21,978 nt of DNA from a virus: positions 1-21,978 of IMG/VR virus record IMGVR_UViG_3300049489_000354. One strand, given 5' to 3'. Of the stretch, positions 7,729-16,436 are shown one piece after another; position 1 is the stretch's first letter, and each line of letters starts with the position of its first letter. Position numbers and translations under genes: made by a program. Under the pieces are notes generated by a model. It was not told the DNA's origin, ran no database searches, and saw only the letters and a list, made by a program, of their open reading frames with translations.

Positions 7729-8219
7729 GTGTCACCTTCTACGCTTCGCCGAAACTGGCACGGTTGAAGACTGCGGATCAGGTCATCGCCCGTGAAACGA
7801 TGAACGCAATCAAGCGCGGGCAGAATACGCTTCGCCGAACGATTGCGAAGGAGTTCGCGTCGCGTGGAATCGGCCGAGCGATGTTCGGGAAAGGGTACTC
7901 AAAGGCCGGGCTTAAGACCGTAATCAAGCGTGAGCGGCCGCGAAAGATCGGTGAGACATACACCGCGAACGTTCGAGTCAAGGGTATCGCTGCGATAGTC
8001 GCAACTGGCGACCGGACTAAGCGCCATAGCATCGGCTCTGTCGGTAAATTCATCGGTAACAAGGCGCGCGGGTTCGCGGCTCGTGGAGTTGTGCGTCATC
8101 CTGGGTCCAAGTTCGAGCCTGACAATTTCATCGACCGCGCCGTTAGCAAGACGGCGGGAGTGTTCCCGGCTGAAATGGAAAAGGCTCGGGCTCGTGTTGC
8201 GGCGGTAATCAATGGCTGA
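7725..8219 (+). CDS. HK97 gp10-like neck / tail completion protein
   Basis: A basic 164-aa protein that resembles the HK97 gp10-like family, which joins head connector and tail terminator. The N-terminal half is helical with many Lys/Arg (ARETMNAIKRGQNTLRRTIAKEF); the middle has beta strands (ETYTANVRVKGIAAIVATGD). The C-terminal part has the characteristic HPGSKFEPDNFIDRAV motif, comparable to the family's G-x-R..F..PA....K pattern, followed by a helix. It starts with GTG in a four-base overlap (GTGA) with the connector and overlaps the tail terminator gene by eight bases. Order and composition both fit. Specific docking partners are inferred from homologous systems. Confidence 0.7.
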   Translation: MSVTFYASPKLARLKTADQVIARETMNAIKRGQNTLRRTIAKEFASRGIGRAMFGKGYSKAGLKTVIKRERPRKIGETYTANVRVKGIAAIVATGDRTKRHSIGSVGKFIGNKARGFAARGVVRHPGSKFEPDNFIDRAVSKTAGVFPAEMEKARARVAAVING

Positions 8220-8742
8220 GCCTGTTCACGAGCAGATCAGCCGCGCGATTGTGGCGCGTCTTCGAGAGATCAACGAGGACGGTGGGCATACCTTTTGGTA
8301 CACGCCCGACGCGGTGAAACGCTGTCTTGACTTTGAGACGGTTAGCCTTGACGACTCCTATGAGCATCTCCTGTTCGTGAAACCGACACAGGACGCGATG
8401 AGCCACGGGGCGAGCGGTTCTTCGACAATTGCAAACTTCGACGCCGAAGCCGGGTTCGAGGTGTTGATTGTCAGGCGCGATCCTCACCCGGACCGATTGC
8501 CAGACGACGAGGACGACGACGACGCAGGAAACACGGAGGCCGCTACGCTAGGGCCTACTGTGATTGCGCGATGCGTTCACGACGTGCGGACTGTTCTTCT
8601 CCGTGAGTCAACGTTAGACGGGCTTGTCTGGAACGTGCTCCGCGGCGAGACCCTCGCCGATTACTCTTACAATGTGGCCGGATGGCTTGCGGCCGTGATT
8701 AGCTTTTCAGTCGAATACGACGGGAGCGTTCGAAGACAATGA
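8212..8742 (+). CDS. Tail terminator protein (probable)
   Basis: Likely the hexameric ring that caps the finished tail tube and binds the neck, placed by order: connector, gp10-like, terminator, tube. The 176-aa sequence starts with a helix typical of the group (EPVHEQISRAIVARLREI), then alternates beta and helix, with FEVLIVRRDP as a central strand, an acidic loop DDEDDDDAG, and a C-terminal strand AAVISFSVEYDGSV. The N-terminal helix followed by a final 'V.Y' strand matches the general pattern of tail terminators, but sequence conservation is low and the call leans on context. Start overlaps the previous gene by eight bases; stop overlaps the next start in ATGA. Confidence 0.65.
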   Translation: MAEPVHEQISRAIVARLREINEDGGHTFWYTPDAVKRCLDFETVSLDDSYEHLLFVKPTQDAMSHGASGSSTIANFDAEAGFEVLIVRRDPHPDRLPDDEDDDDAGNTEAATLGPTVIARCVHDVRTVLLRESTLDGLVWNVLRGETLADYSYNVAGWLAAVISFSVEYDGSVRRQ

Positions 8743-8912
8743 AACTGACATCTAAGGTCGAGGCTGGAGAGCTTCCAGGCTACGGCGGGATCTTCATTCC
8801 TGCGGCCGGCGAAACGTTCGAGACAGACGACGACACGGCGGCGCGAATGATCGCGGCCGGCTTGGCAATACCTAACAAAAAGGCCGAGAAGGCCGAGAAG
8901 AAGGAGAAGTAA
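8739..8912 (+). CDS. 57-aa accessory protein before tail tube
   Basis: A short protein starting MKLTSKVEAGELPGYGGIFI and ending in a Lys/Glu-rich tail (NKKAEKAEKKEK). The central GETFETDDDTAARMIAAGLA resembles a small motif common in phage proteins of this position, where a strand, an acidic turn and a helix ending in 'A.GLA' form a compact fold. The function is not known; a structural or assembly role with the tail tube is plausible. The gene is real by context: ATG overlaps the tail terminator stop (ATGA), and its TAA is followed immediately by the tail tube ATG. Its 3' end also carries the GGAG ribosome-binding site of the tube gene. Confidence 0.7.
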   Translation: MKLTSKVEAGELPGYGGIFIPAAGETFETDDDTAARMIAAGLAIPNKKAEKAEKKEK

Positions 8913-9983
8913 ATGGCTAGAGGAATCGGTCAGGAAGGAATCCTTTCGTGGAACAACGCCGCAACCACGTTTGGGACGGCCACGGCGAGCGGTGCCGGTC
9001 ACGGGATCTACGCGCGTAACTTCAAGGTCAATGGCGGCGTGGAACCCCTCGCCGATATGTCGATCACGGGCGGATTCAATCAGCGGATCTCAAGCCCTGG
9101 CGCTCGTAAGGCTACATTCAGCTTCGAGGCTAACTATTCCTACCAGGGGTTCGAGCGCGTCTTAGCTAACCTTTTTGGCGGGATCAGTGGCGCGCCGACG
9201 ACGGTAGACACATCGGCCTATCAGCATCGCTATCGTTTCGCCCGGCGCGATACCGTCATCGGGACGTTGGCCTATGAAGGGATCAAGGATACGACCGTCG
9301 TCGAGTGTCCGGCGTGTTGGGTCACGAAAGTCACACTGTCCTCGAAGGAAAAAGAGGACGTGATGATTAACGTCGAAGGCATCGCCGATGACGTGACCAT
9401 CAGCTCGGCGGTCAACACCACGACCACGATTGATAACGTCACGGTCCTGAACTATCAGCGGGCGCTTTTCTCTGAGTCGCTCTTCAAGCTCAACGACCAG
9501 ACGGCAGGCTCGCTTGCGGCTGCGCCTATCTACGTCGCCGGTTGGGAAGTCACGATTGAGCGAGGTGCCGCGGAAAACATCACCACGGAGCGCGGCAACA
9601 AGAGCTCTTTGTTCAGGCCTACGGGCTTCGTCCAGGGCAAGCTCAAAGTGACTTACGGGATGCTTCAGAATGGCACGGGAGGAAACCTCGTTCTTCTCAC
9701 TGACCATCTGGCCAACACGGCGAAGAAAGCAAAGGTTGAACTCACCTCCTCCGTCTTGGCAGGCGCGGCGACTCAGTATTTCCAGGCGTTTGTGTGGATG
9801 CCTAACCTTCGCTCCCTTCCGAGTGACATCATACCGGTCCAGGGGCCGGACGGTATCTCGTGGGATCAGGAGTACGAGTTCTCGCTCACGTCCACGGCTC
9901 CGACCGGGTTCACTGCCGGCGACGTTGACGGATGCGTAATTGACGTTTACTCGCAGCTGAACGCTAACCCGTTCACCACGTAA
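8913..9983 (+). CDS. Major tail tube protein
   Basis: Forms the stacked rings of the tail tube through which DNA passes. The 356-aa protein is rich in beta segments and Thr/Ser/Gly, as expected. Features include ARGIGQEGILSWN at the N-terminus, FSFEANYSYQGFERVLANLFGG near residue 70, CPACWVTKVTLSSKEKEDVMINVEG and GWEVTIERGAAENITTERG, where strands that build the tube barrel should lie. It is long for a tube protein, so an added surface domain is possible. It is preceded by AAGGAGAAG and lies between terminator and chaperone genes, the canonical site. No other gene here fits the role. Confidence 0.8.
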   Translation: MARGIGQEGILSWNNAATTFGTATASGAGHGIYARNFKVNGGVEPLADMSITGGFNQRISSPGARKATFSFEANYSYQGFERVLANLFGGISGAPTTVDTSAYQHRYRFARRDTVIGTLAYEGIKDTTVVECPACWVTKVTLSSKEKEDVMINVEGIADDVTISSAVNTTTTIDNVTVLNYQRALFSESLFKLNDQTAGSLAAAPIYVAGWEVTIERGAAENITTERGNKSSLFRPTGFVQGKLKVTYGMLQNGTGGNLVLLTDHLANTAKKAKVELTSSVLAGAATQYFQAFVWMPNLRSLPSDIIPVQGPDGISWDQEYEFSLTSTAPTGFTAGDVDGCVIDVYSQLNANPFTT

Positions 9984-9987
9984 CGAC

Positions 9988-10515
9988 ATGGCGAAACTGC
10001 ATCGTGTCGTTAGACAGCTAGAGGGCGCGGTAACTCATCGCGTCCCTTACCTGATGGAGAACGACGGAGAACAGGTTGAGACGGGCGCATATCTCCACCT
10101 GAAGATCCTCCCTACGGCTGTCCGGGAACGCCTGGGGCGAACGGTCGGCGAAGCTATGCGTAAAATCTCCGACCCGAAGTGCTCGGCTGAAGGGCGCGTG
10201 GCCGCCGCTGACTCGTTCTCGAAATGCGTTCGCGAGGCGGCGGCGTTGGCGCTTCACGAGACTGAGGGCTTCGAGATTCAGCTAGGCGATCCAAAGGCCG
10301 TAGAGCTGTTTCATGATGTGTTTCCCGATGCCGTCCCCGGCGACTGGGTAACCCTCGACGGTAAGTGGACGCCAGAAATCAAGAAGCGTTTGTTTGATGA
10401 TCAGATTGAGATTGCGACTGGAGTAAGTAACGCTCACGGTCGCTTGGCCGCGTCTAAAGCGACGGAAGAGGCCGTCATTGAAGAGGGAAAAGATCGGCGC
10501 TCCGCGACTTCGTAG
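9988..10515 (+). CDS. Tail assembly chaperone, short form (gpG-like)
   Basis: Chaperone that coats the tape measure during tail assembly and is absent from the mature virion. The 175-aa protein is mostly helical (RERLGRTVGEAMRKISD, GRVAAADSFSKCVREAAALALHE) and lies between tail tube and tape measure, as lambda gpG does. Near its 3' end the message carries GGGAAAA (10485-10491) in the phase G GGA AAA, allowing some ribosomes to slip back one base and make the longer product. The zero-frame stop is TAG at 10513-10515. The start, five bases after the tube stop, has no clear Shine-Dalgarno, so reinitiation is likely. Confidence 0.85.
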   Translation: MAKLHRVVRQLEGAVTHRVPYLMENDGEQVETGAYLHLKILPTAVRERLGRTVGEAMRKISDPKCSAEGRVAAADSFSKCVREAAALALHETEGFEIQLGDPKAVELFHDVFPDAVPGDWVTLDGKWTPEIKKRLFDDQIEIATGVSNAHGRLAASKATEEAVIEEGKDRRSATS

Positions 10516-10904
10516 TATTCCGACTCGGCATGAAGGGTCCGCCACCTGCCGAGTCTGGGATCGAATACGCGTCAATCGACGCGCGTTGTGGGGCGTGCGT
10601 GGTCAAAGGCGGACCAGAGAAAAAATGCATCTCAGCGGATCTAGAAGCAGCGTACAAGGCCACAGGGCGGGAGTGTGGGCGCGTCGAGTTACCGGCCGGC
10701 ATGGGGCCAGAGGTAGACATCCTAGAGTTTCTCATCCGCGATCGGCTCAAGCATCTTGCAAGTGTCCGGGCTCGGAACGTCGCGCGGGTGTACGGTCTGA
10801 CGGCAGAGGAGTTCTCTATGACGCTTTCGCGCGTCTCGTTTGTAATCGCAGACGAGCGGGTTTCCGCGATCATCTCCCCGCCGGTTCAGAAGGTGAAGGT
10901 GTAA
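9988..10904 (+). CDS. Tail assembly chaperone, frameshifted long form (gpGT-like)
   Basis: Predicted -1 frameshift product of about 305 aa. Residues 1-168 are read in the gpG frame through AAA 10489-10491. The ribosome then slips and continues from AGA 10491 as RSALRDFVVFRLGMKGPPP, adding 137 residues to the TAA at 10902-10904. The -1 frame is open only from 10482, just before the slip site, which fits a purely frameshifted origin. The first ATG of the extension (10530) has no Shine-Dalgarno and lies in a stem. The extension has Cys residues (RCGACVVKGGPEKKC) and helices (VDILEFLIRDRLKHLASVRARNV). In lambda the T domain recruits the tube protein; the same role is inferred. Confidence 0.82.
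10485..10491 (+). other. -1 ribosomal frameshift slippery heptamer
   Basis: GGGAAAA in the phase G|GGA|AAA, an exact X XXY YYZ heptamer. It is eight codons before the zero-frame stop of the chaperone gene. Lambda uses the closely related GGGAAAG at the same place. Confidence 0.88.
10522..10555 (+). other. Perfect 9-bp stem-loop downstream of the slippery site
   Basis: GACTCGGCA (10522-10530) is exactly complementary to TGCCGAGTC (10547-10555), leaving a 16-base loop. It starts 30 bases after the slippery heptamer, farther than the usual 5-9 bases for a stimulatory structure. It also contains the A of ATG 10530, which would hinder independent starts in the extension. Confidence 0.6.
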
Positions 10905-10907
10905 CTA

Positions 10908-13667
10908 ATGGCCAGTGACATCCGCCTAGCGATATCGGTCGATGCGTCTGGTGCCGTTAAAAGCATCCAGCAGTTTAACGAGGAGTTGGGAAAGACTCCT
11001 GCTCAGGCGAAGTCTGTCGGGCAAGGCGTTGACTATCTCAAATCCCAAATGTCTCAGTTCGCGTCTACGCTCGCGGGCGGTGCTGGCCTGGGCGCGGGGT
11101 TCGCGATCGGAGCGACGGCGGCTAACGCATTCCTGGGCGCGTTGGGCGCGGTCGCTAGCACTGTGTCAGGCGCTCTCCCGAAGCTGCTTAAGTACGCGGA
11201 CACGATTCAAACAACTAGCGACCGGCTCGGGATCGGAACCAGGGCGCTACAGTTCTACAACTACGTCGCAGCGAATAGCGGCACGAGCCTTGAAGCAGTA
11301 GCAAAGGCGTCAGGGCTTCTCTCCGTCGCGGTAACGAAGGGAGACGAGGCCTTCAGCCGGCTTGGCCTTTCGGTTGACAAGCTCCGCGCGATGAGTCCAG
11401 AAGCGATGTTTTCCGCGGTCGGTGGAGCTATCGGCGCGATCGAGAACGGGACGCAACGGGCGGCGGCGGCATTGGCGATCTTCGGCCGTGGCGCCGCGCA
11501 GTTGATCCCGATGTTCTCCGCTGACATGAAAGAGGCCGCGGCTCGCGCGTTGGGGCTCATCCTGTCGGATGAGGTAATCGCCGCGTCTGAGGCACTGGGC
11601 GATCGCGTGTCCGAAGTCGGGATGGCGTTTGATGCGTTCGTGATGCGCATGGCGTCGGCGATAGGCCAGTCTCCAGCGTTCGCCGCGGCGGTGTCACAGT
11701 TGGGCACGATGTTTGGCAACCTATCCCGATGGGTCGAAGCGAATCAGGTGACGCTTAACGGGTGGGTGAAAAGCGGTTTGTCTTACGCTCTCGATGGCGT
11801 GAACGCTCTCGCCGAGGGACTGAAGTTGTTAGTTGTCGGATTCTTCGCCGTTGCGCAGGCGGTTCAGCAGCTTTGGAGCCTGACGGGCGGCGCGATGTTC
11901 TCTAAGCTGTTTGGCTTTGACATCGGGAAGAGTTTCGCGTCGGCTAACCTTGGCGCGATCATGGGCAAGATGCTTGAGCCCATCGAGGCGTTTCAGAAAA
12001 ACGTGGTGTCGGCTGCTAACGCAGTAGACGCGGCCGATGCTACGTTCAAGAAAAGCTCTATGTTCGGCGGTGGCTCGGGTGGTTCTAACTCTTTCGGTGC
12101 GGCCGGAAAGGCCGCGGGCAAGTCTTTTGCCGAGGAGTTCATGGAAGCAATGAGCGAGATACCGCGAGGTGCGGCTGCGCTGGCGCGGGCAGTTAGGGAG
12201 TCGATCGCTCAAGGCGCTACGCGCGCCGGATTCGCTCCAGGAATTACGACTGAAATAGGCGGCGTGACTGTGGTGTCGGGCAGCGTCAAGCCCATTCCGC
12301 TTGAAATGCCGGGCATAGCGACGACGTTTGATTACAAAGCGATGCAAGACCGCGCGTTCTTGTCCGGCTCGAACACTGACAATCTAAAGACATCATCGTT
12401 CAACGCTGCGCAGGCTCTTCAGAATCTTGCAAACGTTGCGAGCGTGTCAGGGTCCAAGTTTGGCAAAGCAATAGCAGCGATTGCAGGCGGTGGCGCTGGC
12501 ATTGCCGGAGGACTTGGTTCTCTATTCGGCACTGGCGGAATGGCCAAGACTAACTTCGGGACCGGTGTGACTGGCCTCCTTGGCAAACTCGGAACATATG
12601 GGCAGATCGCGAGTAGCGCTCTGTCGATCGGTTCCGCGCTATTCGGGCTTTTCAAAAAGAAGCCAAAGGAACCGCCTCCAGAACCTCCGAAGCAGGCGAC
12701 CGCAGAGGCTTGGCGAAACTTCACCGGTGACCAACTGTCAAAGGGCGCGGCCGGTGTCTTGGCAGGAGTGTCAGGTATCGCAGTCACTACGCCCGAACAG
12801 ATGGCGGATCAAGCGTCGATAGCCTCGATGGTCTTTTGGCAGACGTGGAAAGACAAAGGGCTTATCGCTGCGGCCGAAGCGTTCGCGCCGATCCGCGACA
12901 AGATGCTCGAGAAGTTCAAGGCCGCGGGCGCGTCTGACGAAACGATTAACGCGCTACTCGGGCCGATGTCAGAGCAGATCGACCTTGCAGGTAACACCGC
13001 GTTCAAGGGCGCGGCCGAAGGGTCCAAGGGATTCGCCGATGCGTTAGCTTCGATGGCTAACTCTCAGATCCCGATGTCAATCGAACAATTCCGTGCGTTC
13101 GAGCGGCAGGCTGTTAGCGGTTACGAGCAGATGAAGCAGGCCGCGCTCGATCAGGGGATGACGATGGACCAGGCGATGAAAAACGCCTTGATGTCCAGCG
13201 GTACCTATCTCACGACGCTCAAGGACGCGGCGGCGAAGTATGGCTTTAGCCTCGATGGCTCTCAGGGCCTTTTCGACGAAGCTCAAAAGGCAGGAATCGG
13301 GCTGGCTTCGTCATCTGAAGAGCGGCTTATCCTGTCACTCGACGCGCTTACCACGACCCTCGGCGGGGCGCCCCCGAAGTTTGAGCAGGCGTTTACTCAG
13401 GCGGCGAAAGAATCTGCGCTCGGCGGAAGCCGTGAGGATCTATCGCGCGATCGTGAAAGCGGCATGGCGCAGGCGCTTGAATCAGGTTACTCCAAGATCG
13501 CCGACGCGGTAAAGGCGCTCGCGGATCGGCCGGTGTTCGTGGAATCAACTATTACAACCGAGCTCAACATGGACGGCTCTGTAATCGCCGGCGTGGTAGC
13601 AAGGCAATTCGAAGAGGGCGGACCTGGCGGCGAGTGGATGCGGGACGCGATGGCGGGCCGTGGCTAG
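10908..13667 (+). CDS. Tape measure protein
   Basis: Sets tail length and is probably ejected ahead of the DNA. At 919 aa it is the largest gene here, directly after the chaperone. It has the usual look: helical repeats rich in Ala, Gly, Ser and Gln, an N-terminal SIQQFNEELGKTPAQAKSVG, hydrophobic segments that may insert in the host membrane (about residues 55-95, 300-325 and 530-585), and a Pro-rich KKPKEPPPEPPK near residue 585. By the rule of about 1.5 angstrom per residue the tail would be near 135-140 nm. I saw no peptidase or lysozyme motif. The stop overlaps the next GTG start by eight bases. Confidence 0.93.
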   Translation: MASDIRLAISVDASGAVKSIQQFNEELGKTPAQAKSVGQGVDYLKSQMSQFASTLAGGAGLGAGFAIGATAANAFLGALGAVASTVSGALPKLLKYADTIQTTSDRLGIGTRALQFYNYVAANSGTSLEAVAKASGLLSVAVTKGDEAFSRLGLSVDKLRAMSPEAMFSAVGGAIGAIENGTQRAAAALAIFGRGAAQLIPMFSADMKEAAARALGLILSDEVIAASEALGDRVSEVGMAFDAFVMRMASAIGQSPAFAAAVSQLGTMFGNLSRWVEANQVTLNGWVKSGLSYALDGVNALAEGLKLLVVGFFAVAQAVQQLWSLTGGAMFSKLFGFDIGKSFASANLGAIMGKMLEPIEAFQKNVVSAANAVDAADATFKKSSMFGGGSGGSNSFGAAGKAAGKSFAEEFMEAMSEIPRGAAALARAVRESIAQGATRAGFAPGITTEIGGVTVVSGSVKPIPLEMPGIATTFDYKAMQDRAFLSGSNTDNLKTSSFNAAQALQNLANVASVSGSKFGKAIAAIAGGGAGIAGGLGSLFGTGGMAKTNFGTGVTGLLGKLGTYGQIASSALSIGSALFGLFKKKPKEPPPEPPKQATAEAWRNFTGDQLSKGAAGVLAGVSGIAVTTPEQMADQASIASMVFWQTWKDKGLIAAAEAFAPIRDKMLEKFKAAGASDETINALLGPMSEQIDLAGNTAFKGAAEGSKGFADALASMANSQIPMSIEQFRAFERQAVSGYEQMKQAALDQGMTMDQAMKNALMSSGTYLTTLKDAAAKYGFSLDGSQGLFDEAQKAGIGLASSSEERLILSLDALTTTLGGAPPKFEQAFTQAAKESALGGSREDLSRDRESGMAQALESGYSKIADAVKALADRPVFVESTITTELNMDGSVIAGVVARQFEEGGPGGEWMRDAMAGRG

Positions 13668-14964
13668 TCTCGACGACATCACAGGAGGCCGTGGGCTGGC
13701 TGTCATCGGCATGACGGCTGACCTGCCTGGGTTGACGCTCCGTGAGTCTGCCGCTCCGTTCACCAGTCTTACAGGCGGTCACCACGGCGGAAACGTCAAG
13801 TCCTGGCCGGTGTTGAGGTATGCGGCTTCAAGGATCGGAGGGCGGCTGTCTACTGTGTCAGGGCGTATCCTCATCCATGACACTGACCGGACGCTTTTGT
13901 CTATCAAGGACGGAGCTAACGCAGACGAAATCCGCGAGTCTGATGTTTCCATATACCTGATGACGACTGAATCTGAGTCATCTGACTGGACTACTCTGTT
14001 TGTCGGCAAGCTGGCAAAGCTTTCATTCCCGGAGCCATTCGTCGCGGCGTTAGATGTCAGGGTGGACGATCAAAAGATCCAGAGAATCCGCTCTGACGCA
14101 TGGAAACTCACGCGCCAATCGTGGCCTAACTGCAAGGCCGAGGTGCTGGATGAGTTCGCGCCGATTCTGTATGGCGAGCATGACGCATCCTCGCTCCAGA
14201 CGGGGCCGGGAATGGTGCCTACGCTTTACGTTGACAACATTCTTTATCGGTATCTTGTCTGCGCTGGGAAAGCCAAGACGATCACGCGGGCATATGTCAA
14301 CGGGACACAGGTATCAGGTAGCACGTGGACAACGGAGTATCTGACGCGCAACGGGCGCATTTACACAGTCATAAAGTTCTCGTCTACCGATGCGGCCACG
14401 GCAGACGGGGCTGACGTAACAGTTGACGCTCTCGGATATGAGACCGTTGGCGATGGGTCCGGGTCCGTTATTACTAACCCTGCGCTACAGTTGGCGCACC
14501 TGCTGACTAACTGGTACCTAGGCGACTACATGACCGGATCGTGGATCAGCACAAACGCGCTGATAGACTCGACGGCGCTATCTGCCGCAGAGGATTACAT
14601 GGACGCGCTTGCCGCTACTGGCTCGTGGCGATCTTCTGATGCGACAACAGGGCAAGACGTGCTCTCTACGTGGTGTACATCATGGCGGATGCGTTGCGGA
14701 TGGACCTACTCAGGCAAGATATGGGTGGCGAACGATGACATCTTCTCGGCCATGTACGGCGGCACTGAGTGGGTATGGTCGCGCGACGAAGTAGCGCCCC
14801 CGGCGTTCGAAGAAGACGACTGGTCGGTGACATCGCGGTACACCGTGAAGCAAAGCTACAGTCACGCGGAAAGCAAGTATCTGTCAACATTCTCAGTAGT
14901 GGATGCCGGCGTGGTTAGCGATACTCCTGGCGAACTGTCTCTAGAGTGGAGCGAATCCACATGA
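13660..14964 (+). CDS. Tail tip / baseplate hub-type protein (tentative)
   Basis: First gene after the tape measure, where distal tail or hub proteins are normally encoded. The 434-aa product is rich in beta strands and aromatic residues. The N-terminus has GLTLRESAAPFTSLTGGHHGGNVKSWP; the middle has VDNILYRYLVCAGKAKTITRAYVNG and a possible barrel-like region to residue 270; then ITNPALQLAHLLTNWYLGDY, a motif seen in hub-like tail proteins with 'NPA....LLTN' patterns. No catalytic motif was found. It starts with GTG inside the tape measure's last codons and ends in an ATGA overlap. The location is firm, but the exact structural role (Dit, hub or side protein) is not. Confidence 0.55.
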   Translation: MASLDDITGGRGLAVIGMTADLPGLTLRESAAPFTSLTGGHHGGNVKSWPVLRYAASRIGGRLSTVSGRILIHDTDRTLLSIKDGANADEIRESDVSIYLMTTESESSDWTTLFVGKLAKLSFPEPFVAALDVRVDDQKIQRIRSDAWKLTRQSWPNCKAEVLDEFAPILYGEHDASSLQTGPGMVPTLYVDNILYRYLVCAGKAKTITRAYVNGTQVSGSTWTTEYLTRNGRIYTVIKFSSTDAATADGADVTVDALGYETVGDGSGSVITNPALQLAHLLTNWYLGDYMTGSWISTNALIDSTALSAAEDYMDALAATGSWRSSDATTGQDVLSTWCTSWRMRCGWTYSGKIWVANDDIFSAMYGGTEWVWSRDEVAPPAFEEDDWSVTSRYTVKQSYSHAESKYLSTFSVVDAGVVSDTPGELSLEWSEST

Positions 14965-16436
14965 GCCTAACAGCGACACTGACCGCGCAAAGCGATTACT
15001 CAAACTCGTCTTATTCTTTCTCGTCTGGGGCAAACTTTTATTCTGTTGTCAGTGATACTAACGACTCTACTTATGCCTACGGCACGGATAACTTCGAGAC
15101 GGTAGACCAGTGGGAATTCTTGTGCGAGTTTACCGACATGCCTGCGGCGGTCGGTATCGACTCTGTGACTGTCACAATCCGCGCGAAGGACGGCTCCGGT
15201 GTGTCAGGTACGAACCACGTAGCGGGGCAGGTGCGCGTCGGAAGCACGACATACACCGCTAGTTCGCAAGCTACTTCCGGCTCATCTGCAAACTACACCT
15301 TCACTTGGTCTACTAACCCTTCTACGTCCGCGCCTTGGACTCAGGCTCAGGTAAATGCCGCGCGTTTCGGCGCGTGGTACGACGTTACCGGGTTCCCGTC
15401 TCCTGGCGCTCGCATCGCTCCGGAGGTTAGCGAGGTGACGGTTTCTGTCGTCTACCTGCCGAAGCCTGCAACGCTTGACGTGTCTCGTCATTTGGCGAGC
15501 GTGGAGTTATTGTTACGGCGGCGGCCTGAATCGTTTCTGAAGTTCGGAGGTAACCTCGATCTTCTGGCGGTATCCCCTGCGCTTGGAAAGGTCCGCATGC
15601 GTCACATCGCGGCTCCACACCCTAGCTCTTACGGGTGGGGTCCTCTAGTGTGGGAGACGCGGCCTATGGCGCTAGACTCAATTGACATCGACCTAAATGC
15701 GATGAAAGCCACGGCCAAGCTAAAAGACATGCGTCCTGTCCTTTGCCTTGTGCGTGATCTAGCTTACAGTCCGAAGGCGAGCGGCGTACTCGGCGATGGG
15801 ATCGCGCGGTTTGCTACGCCTGGCGCCACGTGGACCTTTACTCGAGCGGCTGAGGAAACCTTCACGAACCCGGTGGGAGAGTCTGAGACTGTTCCGGCTA
15901 ATATCCCAGGGTACGCGGACGGCGGACTCCAGATCCTCGCGGGCACGCGCTACTACGTCTCTAATAATTCCGCGGCGCGTACATGGTCGGCGGCGCAAGG
16001 CGGGTTCGCGTGCGAGGTAAAACTTACCGGCACTATCTCTCAGGATCGGACTATCGCTTACGTCTATCACGACACAAACAACTGGGCAAAGGTTTACTAC
16101 GATCACGCTTCGACAAAGATCAAGTTTGCGATCCGCGCGGCGGGGACTACCACGACAATCACATCTACAACGACGCCTATTTCCGGGACGTGGTACGCGG
16201 TAGAAGCCTCATGGTCTGGTAGTCAAGATGAGAATGGCGCGAGTTACACCATGACGCTGTACATTAACGGTGTTGTCGAAGTTTCGGGCACGGCATCCGG
16301 TGCAATGACTGAGGTTTCTTCGTCTAACTTTGACTTTGGGAGCGCGGCTGGATCGGCGGAGCTGCTCGGGCTCATCCGGAAGATTCACTCCTGGCAGTAT
16401 GTCAGAAACAGTTATGAAAGCGGGAGGAACCTCTGA
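14961..16436 (+). CDS. Tail protein with C-terminal LamG/concanavalin-like domain
   Basis: Probable tail-tip or fibre protein involved in host contact, 491 aa. Residues about 1-175 look like a beta sandwich (SYSFSSGANFYSVVSDTND, TVTIRAKDGSG, EVSEVTVSVVYLP). Residues about 176-320 resemble tail structural regions with no recognised fold. Residues about 330-480 look like a LamG/concanavalin A-like lectin domain: FACEVKLTGTISQDRTIAYVYHDTNNWAKVYYD, GTWYAVEASW, TMTLYINGVVEVSG and LGLIRKIHSWQYV. Such domains bind carbohydrates, so cell-surface glycans are a likely target. ATG 14961 in the ATGA overlap is preferred to GTG 14946. The stop shares one base with the next ATG. Confidence 0.65.
   Translation: MSLTATLTAQSDYSNSSYSFSSGANFYSVVSDTNDSTYAYGTDNFETVDQWEFLCEFTDMPAAVGIDSVTVTIRAKDGSGVSGTNHVAGQVRVGSTTYTASSQATSGSSANYTFTWSTNPSTSAPWTQAQVNAARFGAWYDVTGFPSPGARIAPEVSEVTVSVVYLPKPATLDVSRHLASVELLLRRRPESFLKFGGNLDLLAVSPALGKVRMRHIAAPHPSSYGWGPLVWETRPMALDSIDIDLNAMKATAKLKDMRPVLCLVRDLAYSPKASGVLGDGIARFATPGATWTFTRAAEETFTNPVGESETVPANIPGYADGGLQILAGTRYYVSNNSAARTWSAAQGGFACEVKLTGTISQDRTIAYVYHDTNNWAKVYYDHASTKIKFAIRAAGTTTTITSTTTPISGTWYAVEASWSGSQDENGASYTMTLYINGVVEVSGTASGAMTEVSSSNFDFGSAAGSAELLGLIRKIHSWQYVRNSYESGRNL

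Noticed and set aside
10478-10918. 146-codon + strand frame over the chaperone extension
   Set aside because: It is in the +1 frame relative to the chaperone; the -1 frame has the slippery heptamer and joins correctly.
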